Source of the DNA: an uncultured Collinsella sp.
GTDB taxonomy: Bacteria > Actinomycetota > Coriobacteriia > Coriobacteriales > Coriobacteriaceae
Length of the DNA stretch: 64,000 nucleotides
Reading direction: 5' to 3'
Assembly (NCBI GenBank): GCA_900754525.1
Contig: CAAEDE010000037.1
Coordinates: forward strand, 1-64,000
The position numbers and the translations under genes were made by a program. Below, piece after piece: positions 31,907 to 40,532 of this stretch; position 1 is the stretch's first letter, and every line of letters starts with the position of its first letter. The notes beneath the pieces were generated by a model. It was given only the letters and a program-made list of their open reading frames with translations, made no database searches and was not told where the DNA came from.

Positions 31907-32989
31907 TTATTTCTCCTCAATAAGTTTGTCGACCTCTGCCATAAGCGCGTCGACAATTTGGTCCTCAGCTACTTTACCAATGATCTGGCCATGCGAAAAG
32001 AGCAAGGCCTGACCACGTCCGCAAGCAACGCCCAGGTCGGCATCAGAAGCCTCACCGGGGCCATTAACGGCACATCCCATCACAGCGATAGAAAGCGGCG
32101 CGGAGTAGTTCTTAAGCCGCTCGGTGACCTCCTCGGCGATGGGAATGAGGTTAACCTGGCAGCGGGCGCACGTGGGGCACGAGACAATCTCGGGGCCACG
32201 GCGACGCAGGCCCAGCGACTGCAGAATACCCCAGGCAACCGGCGGCTCCTCAACCGGATCAGCTGTGAGCGAAACACGCATGGTGTCGCCAATGCCTTCG
32301 GAAAGCAAGATACCCAAGCCTACAGAGCTCTTGATGGTGCCCTGGAGCTTGGTCCCCGCCTCCGTCACGCCCAGGTGAAGCGGAACATGGGGAATCTCGC
32401 GCGACAGGGCGCGATAAGTATCAAGCGTCGTCTGTACACTATGGGCCTTGGCGGAAAGCACGATGTTGGTAAAGCCGCGGTCTTCAAAATGCTTGACAAA
32501 ACGCTCGCTCGACATCACGAGCTTTTCGGGCTGCGTGAGGTCATCGCGCTCGGCGATATCCTGCTCAAGCGAACCGGCGTTGACACCGATGCGAATCGCA
32601 CAGCCCGCAGCGCCGGCGGCGTCGATGACGGCATCGACCTTAGCCCAATCGCCGATATTGCCGGGATTAATGCGCAGCTTGGCGGCACCAGCCTCAACGG
32701 CACCAATGGCAAGCTTATGGTTAAAGTGGATATCGGCGACGATCGGCACCGGAGACTCGGCACAGATGGTGCGGAAACCCTCAAGCGCGGCCTCGGTGGG
32801 CACGCTCACGCGCACGATATCGCAGCCAGCCTGCGCCAACGCGCACACTTGCGCAAGCGTTGCCTGGGCGTCGGCGGTATCGGTGCAAGTCATGGACTGA
32901 ACCACGACCGGCGCGCCGCCACCGATCTGTACGCCGCCCACACGCACGGGGTGCGTCAGTTCGCGCGGCAAAGGATGGGATAAAGACAA
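31907..32989 (-). CDS. ispG: 4-hydroxy-3-methylbut-2-en-1-yl diphosphate synthase (flavodoxin)
   Basis: The penultimate MEP-pathway step, converting MEcPP to HMBPP with a [4Fe-4S] cluster. Visible are the barrel start VGGVQIGGGAPVVVQSMT, EAGAAKLRINPGNIG, and the cluster cysteines in SCPTCARC and MGCAVNGPGE. I place the start at TTG 32989, eight bases after GGGGAG, which gives 360 residues; GTG at 32998 or a start further upstream is possible but the N-terminus beyond is not family-like. It lies between rseP and proS, a conserved order. It shares the MEP pathway with nearby dxr. Confidence 0.95.
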   Translation of the reverse strand: MSLSHPLPRELTHPVRVGGVQIGGGAPVVVQSMTCTDTADAQATLAQVCALAQAGCDIVRVSVPTEAALEGFRTICAESPVPIVADIHFNHKLAIGAVEAGAAKLRINPGNIGDWAKVDAVIDAAGAAGCAIRIGVNAGSLEQDIAERDDLTQPEKLVMSSERFVKHFEDRGFTNIVLSAKAHSVQTTLDTYRALSREIPHVPLHLGVTEAGTKLQGTIKSSVGLGILLSEGIGDTMRVSLTADPVEEPPVAWGILQSLGLRRRGPEIVSCPTCARCQVNLIPIAEEVTERLKNYSAPLSIAVMGCAVNGPGEASDADLGVACGRGQALLFSHGQIIGKVAEDQIVDALMAEVDKLIEEK

Positions 32990-33002
32990 TCCAAACACTC
33001 CC

Positions 33003-34364
33003 CTACAGAATAAATCGAAGGATGTCGGAACGAAGCATATAGACAAACAGCAGCGCAAAGAGCGCGATGCCCACATAGCTCACAATCGTCTGGACCTTGA
33101 GCGGAAGCTCGCGTCCCGCAATCTTTTGAATGATCTCGATGACCAGCTTACCGCCATCGAGTGGCGGGATGGGCAGCAGGTTCATAAAGCCAAGCGAGAA
33201 CGAGATGAGGGCAGCAAACGAAAGGAACGTGGCAGGACCGGCAGCAGCAGCCTGTGAGGACATAACGCTAATACCCACGATCGAGGAGGACTGATCGAGA
33301 ATCTCCATCGTATGCTGCGGCTGGAGCAGGCGCATCACGCCCTCCGCGGTCTGCACAACATAGGAGAATGACAGACGCGCCGAGGTGATGGGGTCCAAAC
33401 GGACTACCTCCGCAGAAGCATACACACCTAACCGCTCGTCCTCTTTGAGCGCAACCGAGGTCGAATGCTGCTTGCCGTCACGCTCGTACTCGATGGCGAT
33501 ATCGTCCTTACCGGCGGCCTTGCCGATAGCATCGTAAACGTTCATCCATGTGGAGCACGATACACCGTCAACCGAAAGGATCGCATCACCAGCCTCGATA
33601 CCCGCCTTGGCGGCAATAGACCCCTCGTCAACCTGACCGATCACGTTGGTATCGATCGGCACGGTGACACCCGCAATGGAATAGATGCTCATAAGCAGCA
33701 AAAAGCCCGTCAGGATATTGACGAGAATGCCCGCGAGCAGCATAAAGGCACGCTTGAGAAAGCCCTGGCCAAGATAGGTGTGCGAACGTTCTTGCGCAAG
33801 GAACTCGGCCTCGCCGCACGGCAGCTCCCACACATCGCCCCCGGCAGTCGCATGTTCGCGATCGAAACGACGGCCATCAAAAGTGGTGTAGCCCGCCGCG
33901 TCTCGCGGCAGCGTCTGATACTTGGTGGGATAGTAGCTCGGCGAGGGCTGCTCCCCTTCCTCATACCAGGGCGCGATGGAGCCCCAACCCAAGAGCAAGG
34001 CACATGTCTCGAGCACATCCTCCTCGGACAGTTCGAGCTCGGCGGCAAGGTCGGCCACGGTCACGCGACCATGACGATAGATAGCCGCGAGCACGCGATC
34101 GGCGCACGAGACATCGGTCGGATCCATACCGCAGATGGCAGCGTAGCCACCCAGCAGCAGCGGGGTCACGCCAAACTTGGTGCCGATACGACGCGACGTG
34201 TGGTGGATATCAAAGCGACACGGCAGGCCCAAAAAGAACTCGGTTACCCGGACGCCACAGGCACGCGCCGCCAAAAAGTGGCCGCCCTCGTGCAAAAACA
34301 CGAGGACGGAAAGCATCAGCAGGCCCCAAAAGACCGATGAGAGAACGCTCAGAACAGTATCCAT
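33003..34364 (-). CDS. rseP: RseP-family site-2 membrane metalloprotease with an extra domain
   Basis: An intramembrane zinc protease that clears signal-peptide remnants and cuts anti-sigma factors. The 453-residue protein has HEGGH in the first membrane helix (25-29), a PDZ domain (about residues 235-320), and the LDG motif in LPIPPLDGGKL near the C-terminus. Unlike typical RseP it carries about 105 extra residues (87-195) between the GGYAAICG strand and the second membrane helix; the first half (CADRVLAAIYRHGRVTVADL) looks like a winged helix-turn-helix. ATG at 34364 has only a distant AAGGA site; dxr is 25 bases upstream. Confidence 0.92.
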   Translation of the reverse strand: MDTVLSVLSSVFWGLLMLSVLVFLHEGGHFLAARACGVRVTEFFLGLPCRFDIHHTSRRIGTKFGVTPLLLGGYAAICGMDPTDVSCADRVLAAIYRHGRVTVADLAAELELSEEDVLETCALLLGWGSIAPWYEEGEQPSPSYYPTKYQTLPRDAAGYTTFDGRRFDREHATAGGDVWELPCGEAEFLAQERSHTYLGQGFLKRAFMLLAGILVNILTGFLLLMSIYSIAGVTVPIDTNVIGQVDEGSIAAKAGIEAGDAILSVDGVSCSTWMNVYDAIGKAAGKDDIAIEYERDGKQHSTSVALKEDERLGVYASAEVVRLDPITSARLSFSYVVQTAEGVMRLLQPQHTMEILDQSSSIVGISVMSSQAAAAGPATFLSFAALISFSLGFMNLLPIPPLDGGKLVIEIIQKIAGRELPLKVQTIVSYVGIALFALLFVYMLRSDILRFIL

Positions 34365-34389
34365 AAAACGAAAAAGCAATCCTTATGGG

Positions 34390-35577
34390 TTAAGAACGGG
34401 CTGCGGCGAGCACCTGCGAGGCCTTTTCACGCGCCCACGCATCGATTTCACGAAGCTGCTCAAACGAATCGACTGCCTGCATATCGTGGGCATCCATGCA
34501 GGATTCCACAATGCGATCGATATCGGTAAAGCTGCAGCCATCGTGCAGGAAGGCATCGACGGCGACCTCGTTGGCGGCATTGAGCACGCACGGCATGGTG
34601 CCACCCGTCTTGCCGGCACGCTCGGCCAGTGCCAGACAGCGGAAGGTATCCATGTCGGCAGCATCAAACGTGAGCTGCCCCAGCTCGCGAAAATCGATAC
34701 GAGGCGCCGGGGTATCCCAACGCTCGGGATACGAGAACGCGAACTGGATGGGAATACGCATGTCGGAAGCACCGAGATGCGCCATCACAGAGCCGTCGGC
34801 GAACTCGACCATAGAGTGAATCTTGGACTGACGCTGCACGACCACGTTAATGAAATCGAGGTCGCAGTTAAACAGATGCATGGCCTCAATGCGCTCCAGG
34901 CCCTTGTTCATGAGGGTGGCGGAGTCGATGGTGATCTTGGCACCCATGGCCCACGTGGGATGTGCGAGGGCATCGGCACGCGTCACGCAATCGAGCTCGT
35001 CGCGCGTGCGGCCAAAGAACGGACCGCCCGAGCAGGTGAGCCAAATACAATGAGCCTCGCGCGGATTCTCCCCCAGATAGCACTGGTAGATGGCGGAGTG
35101 CTCAGAGTCGACTGGAATAAGCTGGCCCGGTTGCGCCAACGGCATAAGCAAGTCGCCACCGACGACGAGGGACTCCTTGTTGGCAAGGGCAAGGCGCTTA
35201 TTTGAGGTCAAGGCCACATGGCTCGCCTCGAGACCGGCGGCGCCCACAATAGCGACAAGCACGCAGTCGACATCGTCGCGACGCGCGAGATCGCAAACCG
35301 CCTGCGCGCCAACGTTGAGCTTCGTTCCCTCGGGCAGCTCCTGCAGCACGGTGTCATCGCCATGAGCGACATCGGCCACGGCAACCGCCGGAACCGAGAA
35401 CTCGCGGGCAGCGGCAACGAGCTCAGAGGTACTGGAGTTAACGGACAGCGCCGTCACCTGCAAGCGATCGGCATGCTGACGGCACACATCGAGCGCCTGG
35501 GTGCCGATAGAGCCCGTACAGCCCAGGATGGCAACACGGAGACGTCCATCGGGGCCATACGTCGTCTGGAAGGACAT
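34390..35577 (-). CDS. dxr: 1-deoxy-D-xylulose 5-phosphate reductoisomerase
   Basis: The committed step of the MEP isoprenoid pathway: DXP to MEP with NADPH. The NADPH-binding start ILGCTGSIGTQALDV, the substrate block LTCSGGPF, and ATINSATLMNKGLE-like ITIDSATLMNKGLE are clear. The 395-residue length is typical. ATG at 35577 overlaps the cdsA stop by one base (TAATG), so cdsA and dxr are probably translationally coupled. Confidence 0.97.
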   Translation of the reverse strand: MSFQTTYGPDGRLRVAILGCTGSIGTQALDVCRQHADRLQVTALSVNSSTSELVAAAREFSVPAVAVADVAHGDDTVLQELPEGTKLNVGAQAVCDLARRDDVDCVLVAIVGAAGLEASHVALTSNKRLALANKESLVVGGDLLMPLAQPGQLIPVDSEHSAIYQCYLGENPREAHCIWLTCSGGPFFGRTRDELDCVTRADALAHPTWAMGAKITIDSATLMNKGLERIEAMHLFNCDLDFINVVVQRQSKIHSMVEFADGSVMAHLGASDMRIPIQFAFSYPERWDTPAPRIDFRELGQLTFDAADMDTFRCLALAERAGKTGGTMPCVLNAANEVAVDAFLHDGCSFTDIDRIVESCMDAHDMQAVDSFEQLREIDAWAREKASQVLAAARS

Positions 35578-36491
35578 TACAGCACGCCTCCGATCATCAA
35601 CATCAGCTGCGCGGTGATGCAGCCGAAGATAAGCGAATCGCTACGATCGAGCATGCCGCCGTGACCCGGGATAAGGTTGCCGGAATCCTTGACGCCCACG
35701 CCGCGCTTGATGCGCGACTCGATAAGGTCGCCGATAACGCCCAGAATGGACACGACCACGCCGCACAGCAGCGCATAGGGCAGGCTGAGTTTGTAGAAGT
35801 GCGTCGCCCACAGGATGAGCCAAATCAAAACTGAGCCCAGGATGCCGCCAACAAACCCCTCCCAGCTCTTTTTGGGAGAGATCTTGGGAACCATCTTGTG
35901 TTTGCCGATACGGCTACCCACGATGTAGGCAAACGAATCGGAGACCCAAAGGGACGCGCAAACGCCCACTGAAAGCAGGGCGCCGGCAAAACCGGGCACG
36001 GCATCGCGCAGCAGCACGATAGCCGACAGCATAAAGCCAGTGTAGATGGGACCCATGAGCGTCACGGCCACATCAGAAATGCGGGTACGCGGCGACCAAA
36101 CATACCAAATGCCCACAGCGAGCATCAGGGCAAAAAGCAGGGCATTCAGCAACATAGAATCGCCCAACGCCGACAGCGGAAAGAGTACGGCGGCAGCGAT
36201 ACCCATGCGCTCGTTAGCCATCTTGCCATCGAGCCTCGTCATACGGAAAAACTCATAGCAGCACAGACCACTCATGACAGAAACAAAGATGGCCGTGGGC
36301 ACGATACCCAAAACCAGGCACAGGATAAAGACAACGGCGTAGACGATACCGGCGGCGGCACGGGTAATAAAGCCCGCCAGCCACGAGCTGGTACCACCTT
36401 TCGCAGCAGGTGCCTTGGGATTGGCGGGCTTGCGCGCGGGCGCCGGGGAACCAGCCGCCCTGGGAGCGGATGTCTTGGGACGATCGGACAC
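35577..36491 (-). CDS. cdsA: Phosphatidate cytidylyltransferase
   Basis: Makes CDP-diacylglycerol from phosphatidic acid and CTP in the membrane. The 304-residue protein has a proline- and alanine-rich cytoplasmic N-terminus (about 1-35), around eight membrane helices, and the C-terminal family signature in SDSFAYIVGSRIGKHKM, ISPKKSWEGFVGG and KDSGNLIPGHGGMLDRSDS. The GTG start at 36491 has GAGGAGG upstream and lies two bases after the uppS stop. Confidence 0.96.
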   Translation of the reverse strand: MSDRPKTSAPRAAGSPAPARKPANPKAPAAKGGTSSWLAGFITRAAAGIVYAVVFILCLVLGIVPTAIFVSVMSGLCCYEFFRMTRLDGKMANERMGIAAAVLFPLSALGDSMLLNALLFALMLAVGIWYVWSPRTRISDVAVTLMGPIYTGFMLSAIVLLRDAVPGFAGALLSVGVCASLWVSDSFAYIVGSRIGKHKMVPKISPKKSWEGFVGGILGSVLIWLILWATHFYKLSLPYALLCGVVVSILGVIGDLIESRIKRGVGVKDSGNLIPGHGGMLDRSDSLIFGCITAQLMLMIGGVL

Positions 36492-36493
36492 GA

Positions 36494-37288
36494 TTAAGCC
36501 TCCTCGGTCTTGCTCAGTCCACCAAACCTACGGTCGCGGCCCTGGTAGGCCAAAATGGCGTCGACAAGGCCCCAACGATCAAAGTCAGGCCAATAGGTAT
36601 CGGTGACATAGAACTCGGAATAAGCCACCTGCCACAGCAGATAGTTCGAGAGACGCAGCTCGCCAGAGGTGCGAATCACGAGCTCCGGATCGGGAAGACC
36701 GGCGGTATAGAGGTGGGAAGCCACCGTGTCGTCGTCAATTGCGGCGGGATCGATCTTGCCGGTGGCGGCGTCGAGCGCAATCTGGCGGACGGCGCGGGTG
36801 ATCTCGGCACGGGCGCCGTAGTTAACGGCCAGCGCCAGTGTCATACCGGTATGTTCGGCGCACTCGGAAAGACCGCGTTCAAAGACATCGCGGGTCTTTT
36901 TGGGCAGAGCGGAAATGTCACCCAAAAAGACGACGCGAACGTTCTCGCGCTTGAGTAGCGGCAGCTCATCGACAAACGTCTTGGCAAAGAGGTGCATCAG
37001 AACGTTGACCTCGTGCTGCGGACGATTCCAGTTCTCGGTCGAAAACGCGTAAGCCGAAAGCACGTCAACGCCCAGGCGCACGCAGGCGGTAATGATCTCG
37101 CGCAGGGAGACGATACCGGCCTTATGTCCCTCGGTGCGGGCAAGACCGCGCGATGTGGCCCAACGGCCGTTGCCGTCCATGATGCACGAGATATGGCGCG
37201 GGATATTATTGAGGTCAAGGTCGGAAAAACCGACGCCCGCAGGGGCGTCGGCAAAGTACTCGACCAGTTTATGCTCGTCGTATTGCAC
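36494..37288 (-). CDS. uppS: Isoprenyl transferase (undecaprenyl diphosphate synthase)
   Basis: Condenses isopentenyl units onto farnesyl diphosphate to make the C55 carrier for cell-wall synthesis. The cis-prenyltransferase signature is IMDGNGRWA with the catalytic aspartate, followed by EGHKAGIVSLREI, TENWNRP and the C-terminal SGELRLSNYLLWQVAYSEFY. Length is 264 residues. The GTG start at 37288 is two bases past the frr stop. Its product pool is also fed by the DgkA-type kinase at 2.1 kb. Confidence 0.96.
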   Translation of the reverse strand: MQYDEHKLVEYFADAPAGVGFSDLDLNNIPRHISCIMDGNGRWATSRGLARTEGHKAGIVSLREIITACVRLGVDVLSAYAFSTENWNRPQHEVNVLMHLFAKTFVDELPLLKRENVRVVFLGDISALPKKTRDVFERGLSECAEHTGMTLALAVNYGARAEITRAVRQIALDAATGKIDPAAIDDDTVASHLYTAGLPDPELVIRTSGELRLSNYLLWQVAYSEFYVTDTYWPDFDRWGLVDAILAYQGRDRRFGGLSKTEEA

Positions 37289-37289
37289 C

Positions 37290-37826
37290 TTAGATCTCCA
37301 TGACCTCGGCTTCTTTTTCCTTCAGAAGCTCCTCGACCTTGGCGACATACTCATCGGTGTGCTTCTGGACCTTGGCCTGCTCACGACGAACATCGTCCTC
37401 GGTGAGCTCCTCATCGCGCTCAAGCTTGTTGTTGAAGTCGCGACGGATGTTACGGATAGACACCTTGGCCTGCTCGGCGTACTCGCGACACTCCTTGACG
37501 AGCTCGCGACGGCGCTCCTCGGTGGGAGCCGGGAACGGCAGACGAACGACGGTGCCATCGGAGTTGGGGGTAATACCCAGATCGGAAGCGCCGATGGCCT
37601 TGACGATAGCATTGATGAGTGCCTTGTCCCACGGCTCGATGAGCAGCATGTGGGCCTCGGGGGTCTTGACGGCGGCAACCTGCGTGACCGGCGTGGGAAC
37701 ACCGTAATAATCGACGGTGATGTCGGAAAGAATGTTGGCATTGGCGCGGCCGGTACGAACCTTGGAGAAGTTATGCTTGAGGGACTCGAGCGACTTGTCC
37801 ATGTGGGCGGTGATGTTCTCTGCCAT
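37290..37826 (-). CDS. frr: Ribosome recycling factor
   Basis: With EF-G, RRF splits the post-termination ribosome. The 178-residue protein starts with the family helix MDKSLESLKHNFSKVRTGRA, continues through VDYYGVPTPVTQVA and RLPFPAPTEERRRELVK, and ends with the third helix of the bundle. ATG at 37826 has AGGAGG upstream. It follows pyrH by two bases, the almost universal pyrH-frr pair. Confidence 0.97.
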   Translation of the reverse strand: MAENITAHMDKSLESLKHNFSKVRTGRANANILSDITVDYYGVPTPVTQVAAVKTPEAHMLLIEPWDKALINAIVKAIGASDLGITPNSDGTVVRLPFPAPTEERRRELVKECREYAEQAKVSIRNIRRDFNNKLERDEELTEDDVRREQAKVQKHTDEYVAKVEELLKEKEAEVMEI

Positions 37827-37828
37827 GC

Positions 37829-38551
37829 TTAATCCTCCTGATAGACGAGCGTGCCGACGGGCTCACCCGAAAGCGCGCGCTTGACGGTGTCCTCGCCATC
37901 GATGTTGAGGACCAAAATCGGCATACGGTTATCCTGGCACAGAGCCGTAGCCGTTGAATCCATAACCTGCAGGCCGCGGACGAGCACCTCGTGATAGGTA
38001 ATCTTGTCAAAACGGACGGCATCGGCGCACTTGACGGGATCCTTGTCGTAGATGCCGTCAACCTTGGTGGCTTTAATCAGAATCTCGGCGCCGATCTCGC
38101 ACGCACGAAGAGCCGCGGCGGTGTCGGTCGTAAAGTACGGATTGCCCGAACCGGCGGCAAAAATAACGACGTTGCCCTTGGAAAGGTGGTTGATGGCGCG
38201 ACGGCGAATATAGGGCTCGCAGATCTCGTTCATCTGGATAGCGCTCATCACGCGGCAGGGAACATCGTTATGCTCGAAGGCATCCTGCAGGGCGAGCGCG
38301 TTCATAACGGTTGCCAGCATGCCCATGTAGTCGGCCTGAGCACGCTCCATGCCACCGGCAGCGCCGGCCATGCCGCGGAAAATATTGCCGCCGCCGACAA
38401 CGACGCCGACCTCATGACCAACGGCGAGCAGCTCCTTGACCTGCTTGGCAAGATGGTCGGTAACCTTGGGGTCGATGCCATATTGGCCGTCGCCCATCAG
38501 TGCTTCGCCAGAAAGCTTAAGAAGCACGCGTTTATATCGGATGTCGGACAA
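37829..38551 (-). CDS. pyrH: UMP kinase
   Basis: Phosphorylates UMP to UDP, linking the product of pyrF to nucleotide pools. The 240 residues show LLKLSGEALMG, VVVGGGNIFRG and the TDTAAALRACEIGAEILIKA segment of the amino-acid-kinase fold. The start is TTG at 38551 with GGAGG six bases upstream; a TGA-TAGAAT extended -10 box lies at 38582-38590, so pyrH-frr-uppS-cdsA-dxr-rseP-ispG-proS probably has its own promoter here. Confidence 0.96.
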   Translation of the reverse strand: MSDIRYKRVLLKLSGEALMGDGQYGIDPKVTDHLAKQVKELLAVGHEVGVVVGGGNIFRGMAGAAGGMERAQADYMGMLATVMNALALQDAFEHNDVPCRVMSAIQMNEICEPYIRRRAINHLSKGNVVIFAAGSGNPYFTTDTAAALRACEIGAEILIKATKVDGIYDKDPVKCADAVRFDKITYHEVLVRGLQVMDSTATALCQDNRMPILVLNIDGEDTVKRALSGEPVGTLVYQED

Positions 38552-38581
38552 AGCGATCCTCCTTTAGATTGAACTCTCAAC

Positions 38582-38608
38582 ATTCTATCAAAGGCTCTAA
38601 GAAGAGCC
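38582..38608 (-). promoter_or_regulatory. pyrH operon promoter -10 and small hairpin
   Basis: TAGAAT (38582-38587) preceded by TGA forms an extended -10 box about 31 bases before the pyrH start; no good -35 is seen. Just upstream GGCTCT AAGA AGAGCC makes a small perfect hairpin (38593-38608) beyond the tsf terminator. Confidence 0.4.
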
Positions 38609-38610
38609 AT

Positions 38611-38647
38611 GAAAAAGCAGGCTGTGAGTAAAACCCACAGCCTGCTC
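38611..38647 (-). terminator. Rho-independent terminator of rpsB-tsf
   Basis: An 11-bp stem AGCAGGCTGTG / CACAGCCTGCT with T5 following on the minus strand, 23 bases after the tsf stop. Confidence 0.93.
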
Positions 38648-38669
38648 ATTACCAGCTACAAGAGCTTAT

Positions 38670-39539
38670 TTACTCGCCACGGACCAGACGGTCAAAGGCA
38701 ACGACGGTAATGGTGTCGCCGAGCTCCTTGGAGACCTGCTCAGCGTACTTCTTGATGGTGAGGGAGCTGTCCTTGATGAACTCCTGCTCGGTGAGCACGG
38801 ACTGCTTGTAGAACTTCTCCAGACGGCCGACAGCCATCTTCTCCTGAATGGCCTCGGGCTTGCCGGACTCGGCAGCCTGAGCCATGTAGATCTGCTTCTC
38901 GTGCTCAACGGTCTCGGCCGGAACCTGATCGCGGGTGGCGCAAATCGGGGCGACGGCGGCAACCTGAAGGGCAACGTCGTGAGCGAAGGTCTTGAAGGAC
39001 TCAGCCTGAGCGGTCTCAGCCTTCTCGAAGGCGAACTCGACGAGGACGCCGATCTTACCACCCATGTGGATGTAAGAAGCGAGCGCGCCGTTCTCAGCCT
39101 TGCGGGCAGCGAAGCGGGAGATCTTCATGTTCTCGCCCATGATGTGAATCATCTCGGTGAGCTCGGAGGAAACAGTCTCCTCGCCCATCGGCTTCTCGAG
39201 CAGAGCGTCGACATCGGCCGGCTCGGTGGTAGCGACAACCTCAGCGACCTTGGAAGCAAAGCCGGTGAACTTGGCGTTGGAGCCAACGAAGTCGGTCTCG
39301 CAGGAGAGCTCGAGCAGAGCGCCGGTCTTGCCATCCTCGGAGACGAACGCGGCGACAGCGCCCTCGTTGGTCTCACGGCCAGCCTTCTTGGCAGCCTTGG
39401 CAAGGCCGTTCTTACGCAGAACGTCGACAGCGGCGTCCATGTCGCCGTCAGCCTCGACGAGAGCCTTCTTGCACTCCATCATCGGGGAGTCGGTCATCTC
39501 GCGGAGCTGCTTGACCATAGCGGCGGTAATCTGGGCCAT
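38670..39539 (-). CDS. tsf: Elongation factor Ts
   Basis: The guanine-nucleotide exchange factor for EF-Tu. The 289-residue protein has the UBA-like N-terminal domain (MAQITAAMVKQLREMTDSP, with ECKKALVEADGDMDAAVDVL), the exchange motif TDFVGSNAKF, and both core subdomains plus the C-terminal module. ATG at 39539 has AAAGGA upstream. It lies 45 bases after rpsB and before a terminator: the standard rpsB-tsf operon. Codon bias is that of a highly expressed gene. Confidence 0.97.
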   Translation of the reverse strand: MAQITAAMVKQLREMTDSPMMECKKALVEADGDMDAAVDVLRKNGLAKAAKKAGRETNEGAVAAFVSEDGKTGALLELSCETDFVGSNAKFTGFASKVAEVVATTEPADVDALLEKPMGEETVSSELTEMIHIMGENMKISRFAARKAENGALASYIHMGGKIGVLVEFAFEKAETAQAESFKTFAHDVALQVAAVAPICATRDQVPAETVEHEKQIYMAQAAESGKPEAIQEKMAVGRLEKFYKQSVLTEQEFIKDSSLTIKKYAEQVSKELGDTITVVAFDRLVRGE

Positions 39540-39584
39540 TGTGGTTCCTTTCAAAGAGATGAAAAAGAATTAACTAAGACTGAT

Positions 39585-40313
39585 TTACTCGGCCTTGGGC
39601 TCAGCGGCCATCTCGGCCTCGGAGACCTGCTCCTTGCCGGAGCCAGCGAGGCAGGCGTCAGCCATGAGCTCGCACATAAGGGTGACAGCGGAGATAGCGT
39701 CATCGTTGCAGGGGATGCCGTACTCGACCTCGTCGGGATCGGAGTTGGTGTCGATCAGAGCGACAACGGGGATGTTCAGGCGCTGGGCCTCCTTGATGGC
39801 GTTCTCCTCGCGCTTGGTGTCGATGACGAAGAGAGCCTGGGGCAGACCCTTCATGTCGCGGGCGCCACCGAGGTTGGTCTGGAGCTTGGTGAGCTCCTTA
39901 CCGAGCACAGCCTGCTCCTTCTTGGGGAGCACTGCCATGCGGCCGTCCTCGACCATGGCCTCGAGCTCCTCCATGCGGTTGATGCGGGAGCGGATGGTGA
40001 CGAAGTTGGTCAGCATACCGCCGAGCCAACGCTGGTTGATGTAAGGCATGTTGGCGCGCTCAGCAGCGTTCTTGACGGCCTCCTGAGCCTGCTTCTTGGT
40101 GCCGACGAACAGCACGTTGCCACCCTTGGCGACGTTCTTGACAAAGGTGTAGGCCTGGTCGGCGTCAAGGATGGTCTGCTTGAGGTCGAGGATGTAGATG
40201 CCGTTGCGCTCACCGAAGATGAACGGCTTCATCTTGGGGTTCCAGCGACGGGTCTGGTGACCGAAGTGGCAGCCGGCCTCGAGCAGGGTGCGGATATTAA
40301 TCTTGGTAGCCAT
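39585..40313 (-). CDS. rpsB: 30S ribosomal protein S2
   Basis: S2 joins late in 30S assembly and is needed for S1 binding. The 242-residue protein contains LLEAGCHFGHQTRRWNPKM, VGTKKQAQEAV, QRWLGGMLTNF and VALIDTNSDPDEVEYGIPCNDDA, all S2 hallmarks. The short C-terminal tail is acidic. ATG at 40313 has GGAGG upstream. It has a good promoter 142 bases upstream and a leader of about 135 bases that could carry S2 autoregulation. Confidence 0.97.
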   Translation of the reverse strand: MATKINIRTLLEAGCHFGHQTRRWNPKMKPFIFGERNGIYILDLKQTILDADQAYTFVKNVAKGGNVLFVGTKKQAQEAVKNAAERANMPYINQRWLGGMLTNFVTIRSRINRMEELEAMVEDGRMAVLPKKEQAVLGKELTKLQTNLGGARDMKGLPQALFVIDTKREENAIKEAQRLNIPVVALIDTNSDPDEVEYGIPCNDDAISAVTLMCELMADACLAGSGKEQVSEAEMAAEPKAE

Positions 40314-40454
40314 GTTAAACCTCCTGTGGTTTGCCTCCGCGCGGGGTCATCCTCCAAAACCAACCCGGACATGTGCTACCAAAGCCCGGGCACCACGGTA
40401 TGAAGTAGCCGCGCGTGCGTGATAAAAACCTGTTGCCGTGAAGCAACCCGATGA

Positions 40455-40483
40455 ATGATAGCAGGAATGCACCTTTCTGCCAA
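40455..40483 (-). promoter_or_regulatory. rpsB-tsf promoter
   Basis: TTGGCA (40478-40483), 17-bp spacer, TATCAT (40455-40460) preceded by TGC: a near-ideal sigma70 promoter with an extended -10. It sits in the 219-bp gap after xerC. Confidence 0.75.
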
Positions 40484-40532
40484 CCCGCAATCAAAACCAC
40501 ACACCTGAATGCGGCGCGGGACGTACCATCCA

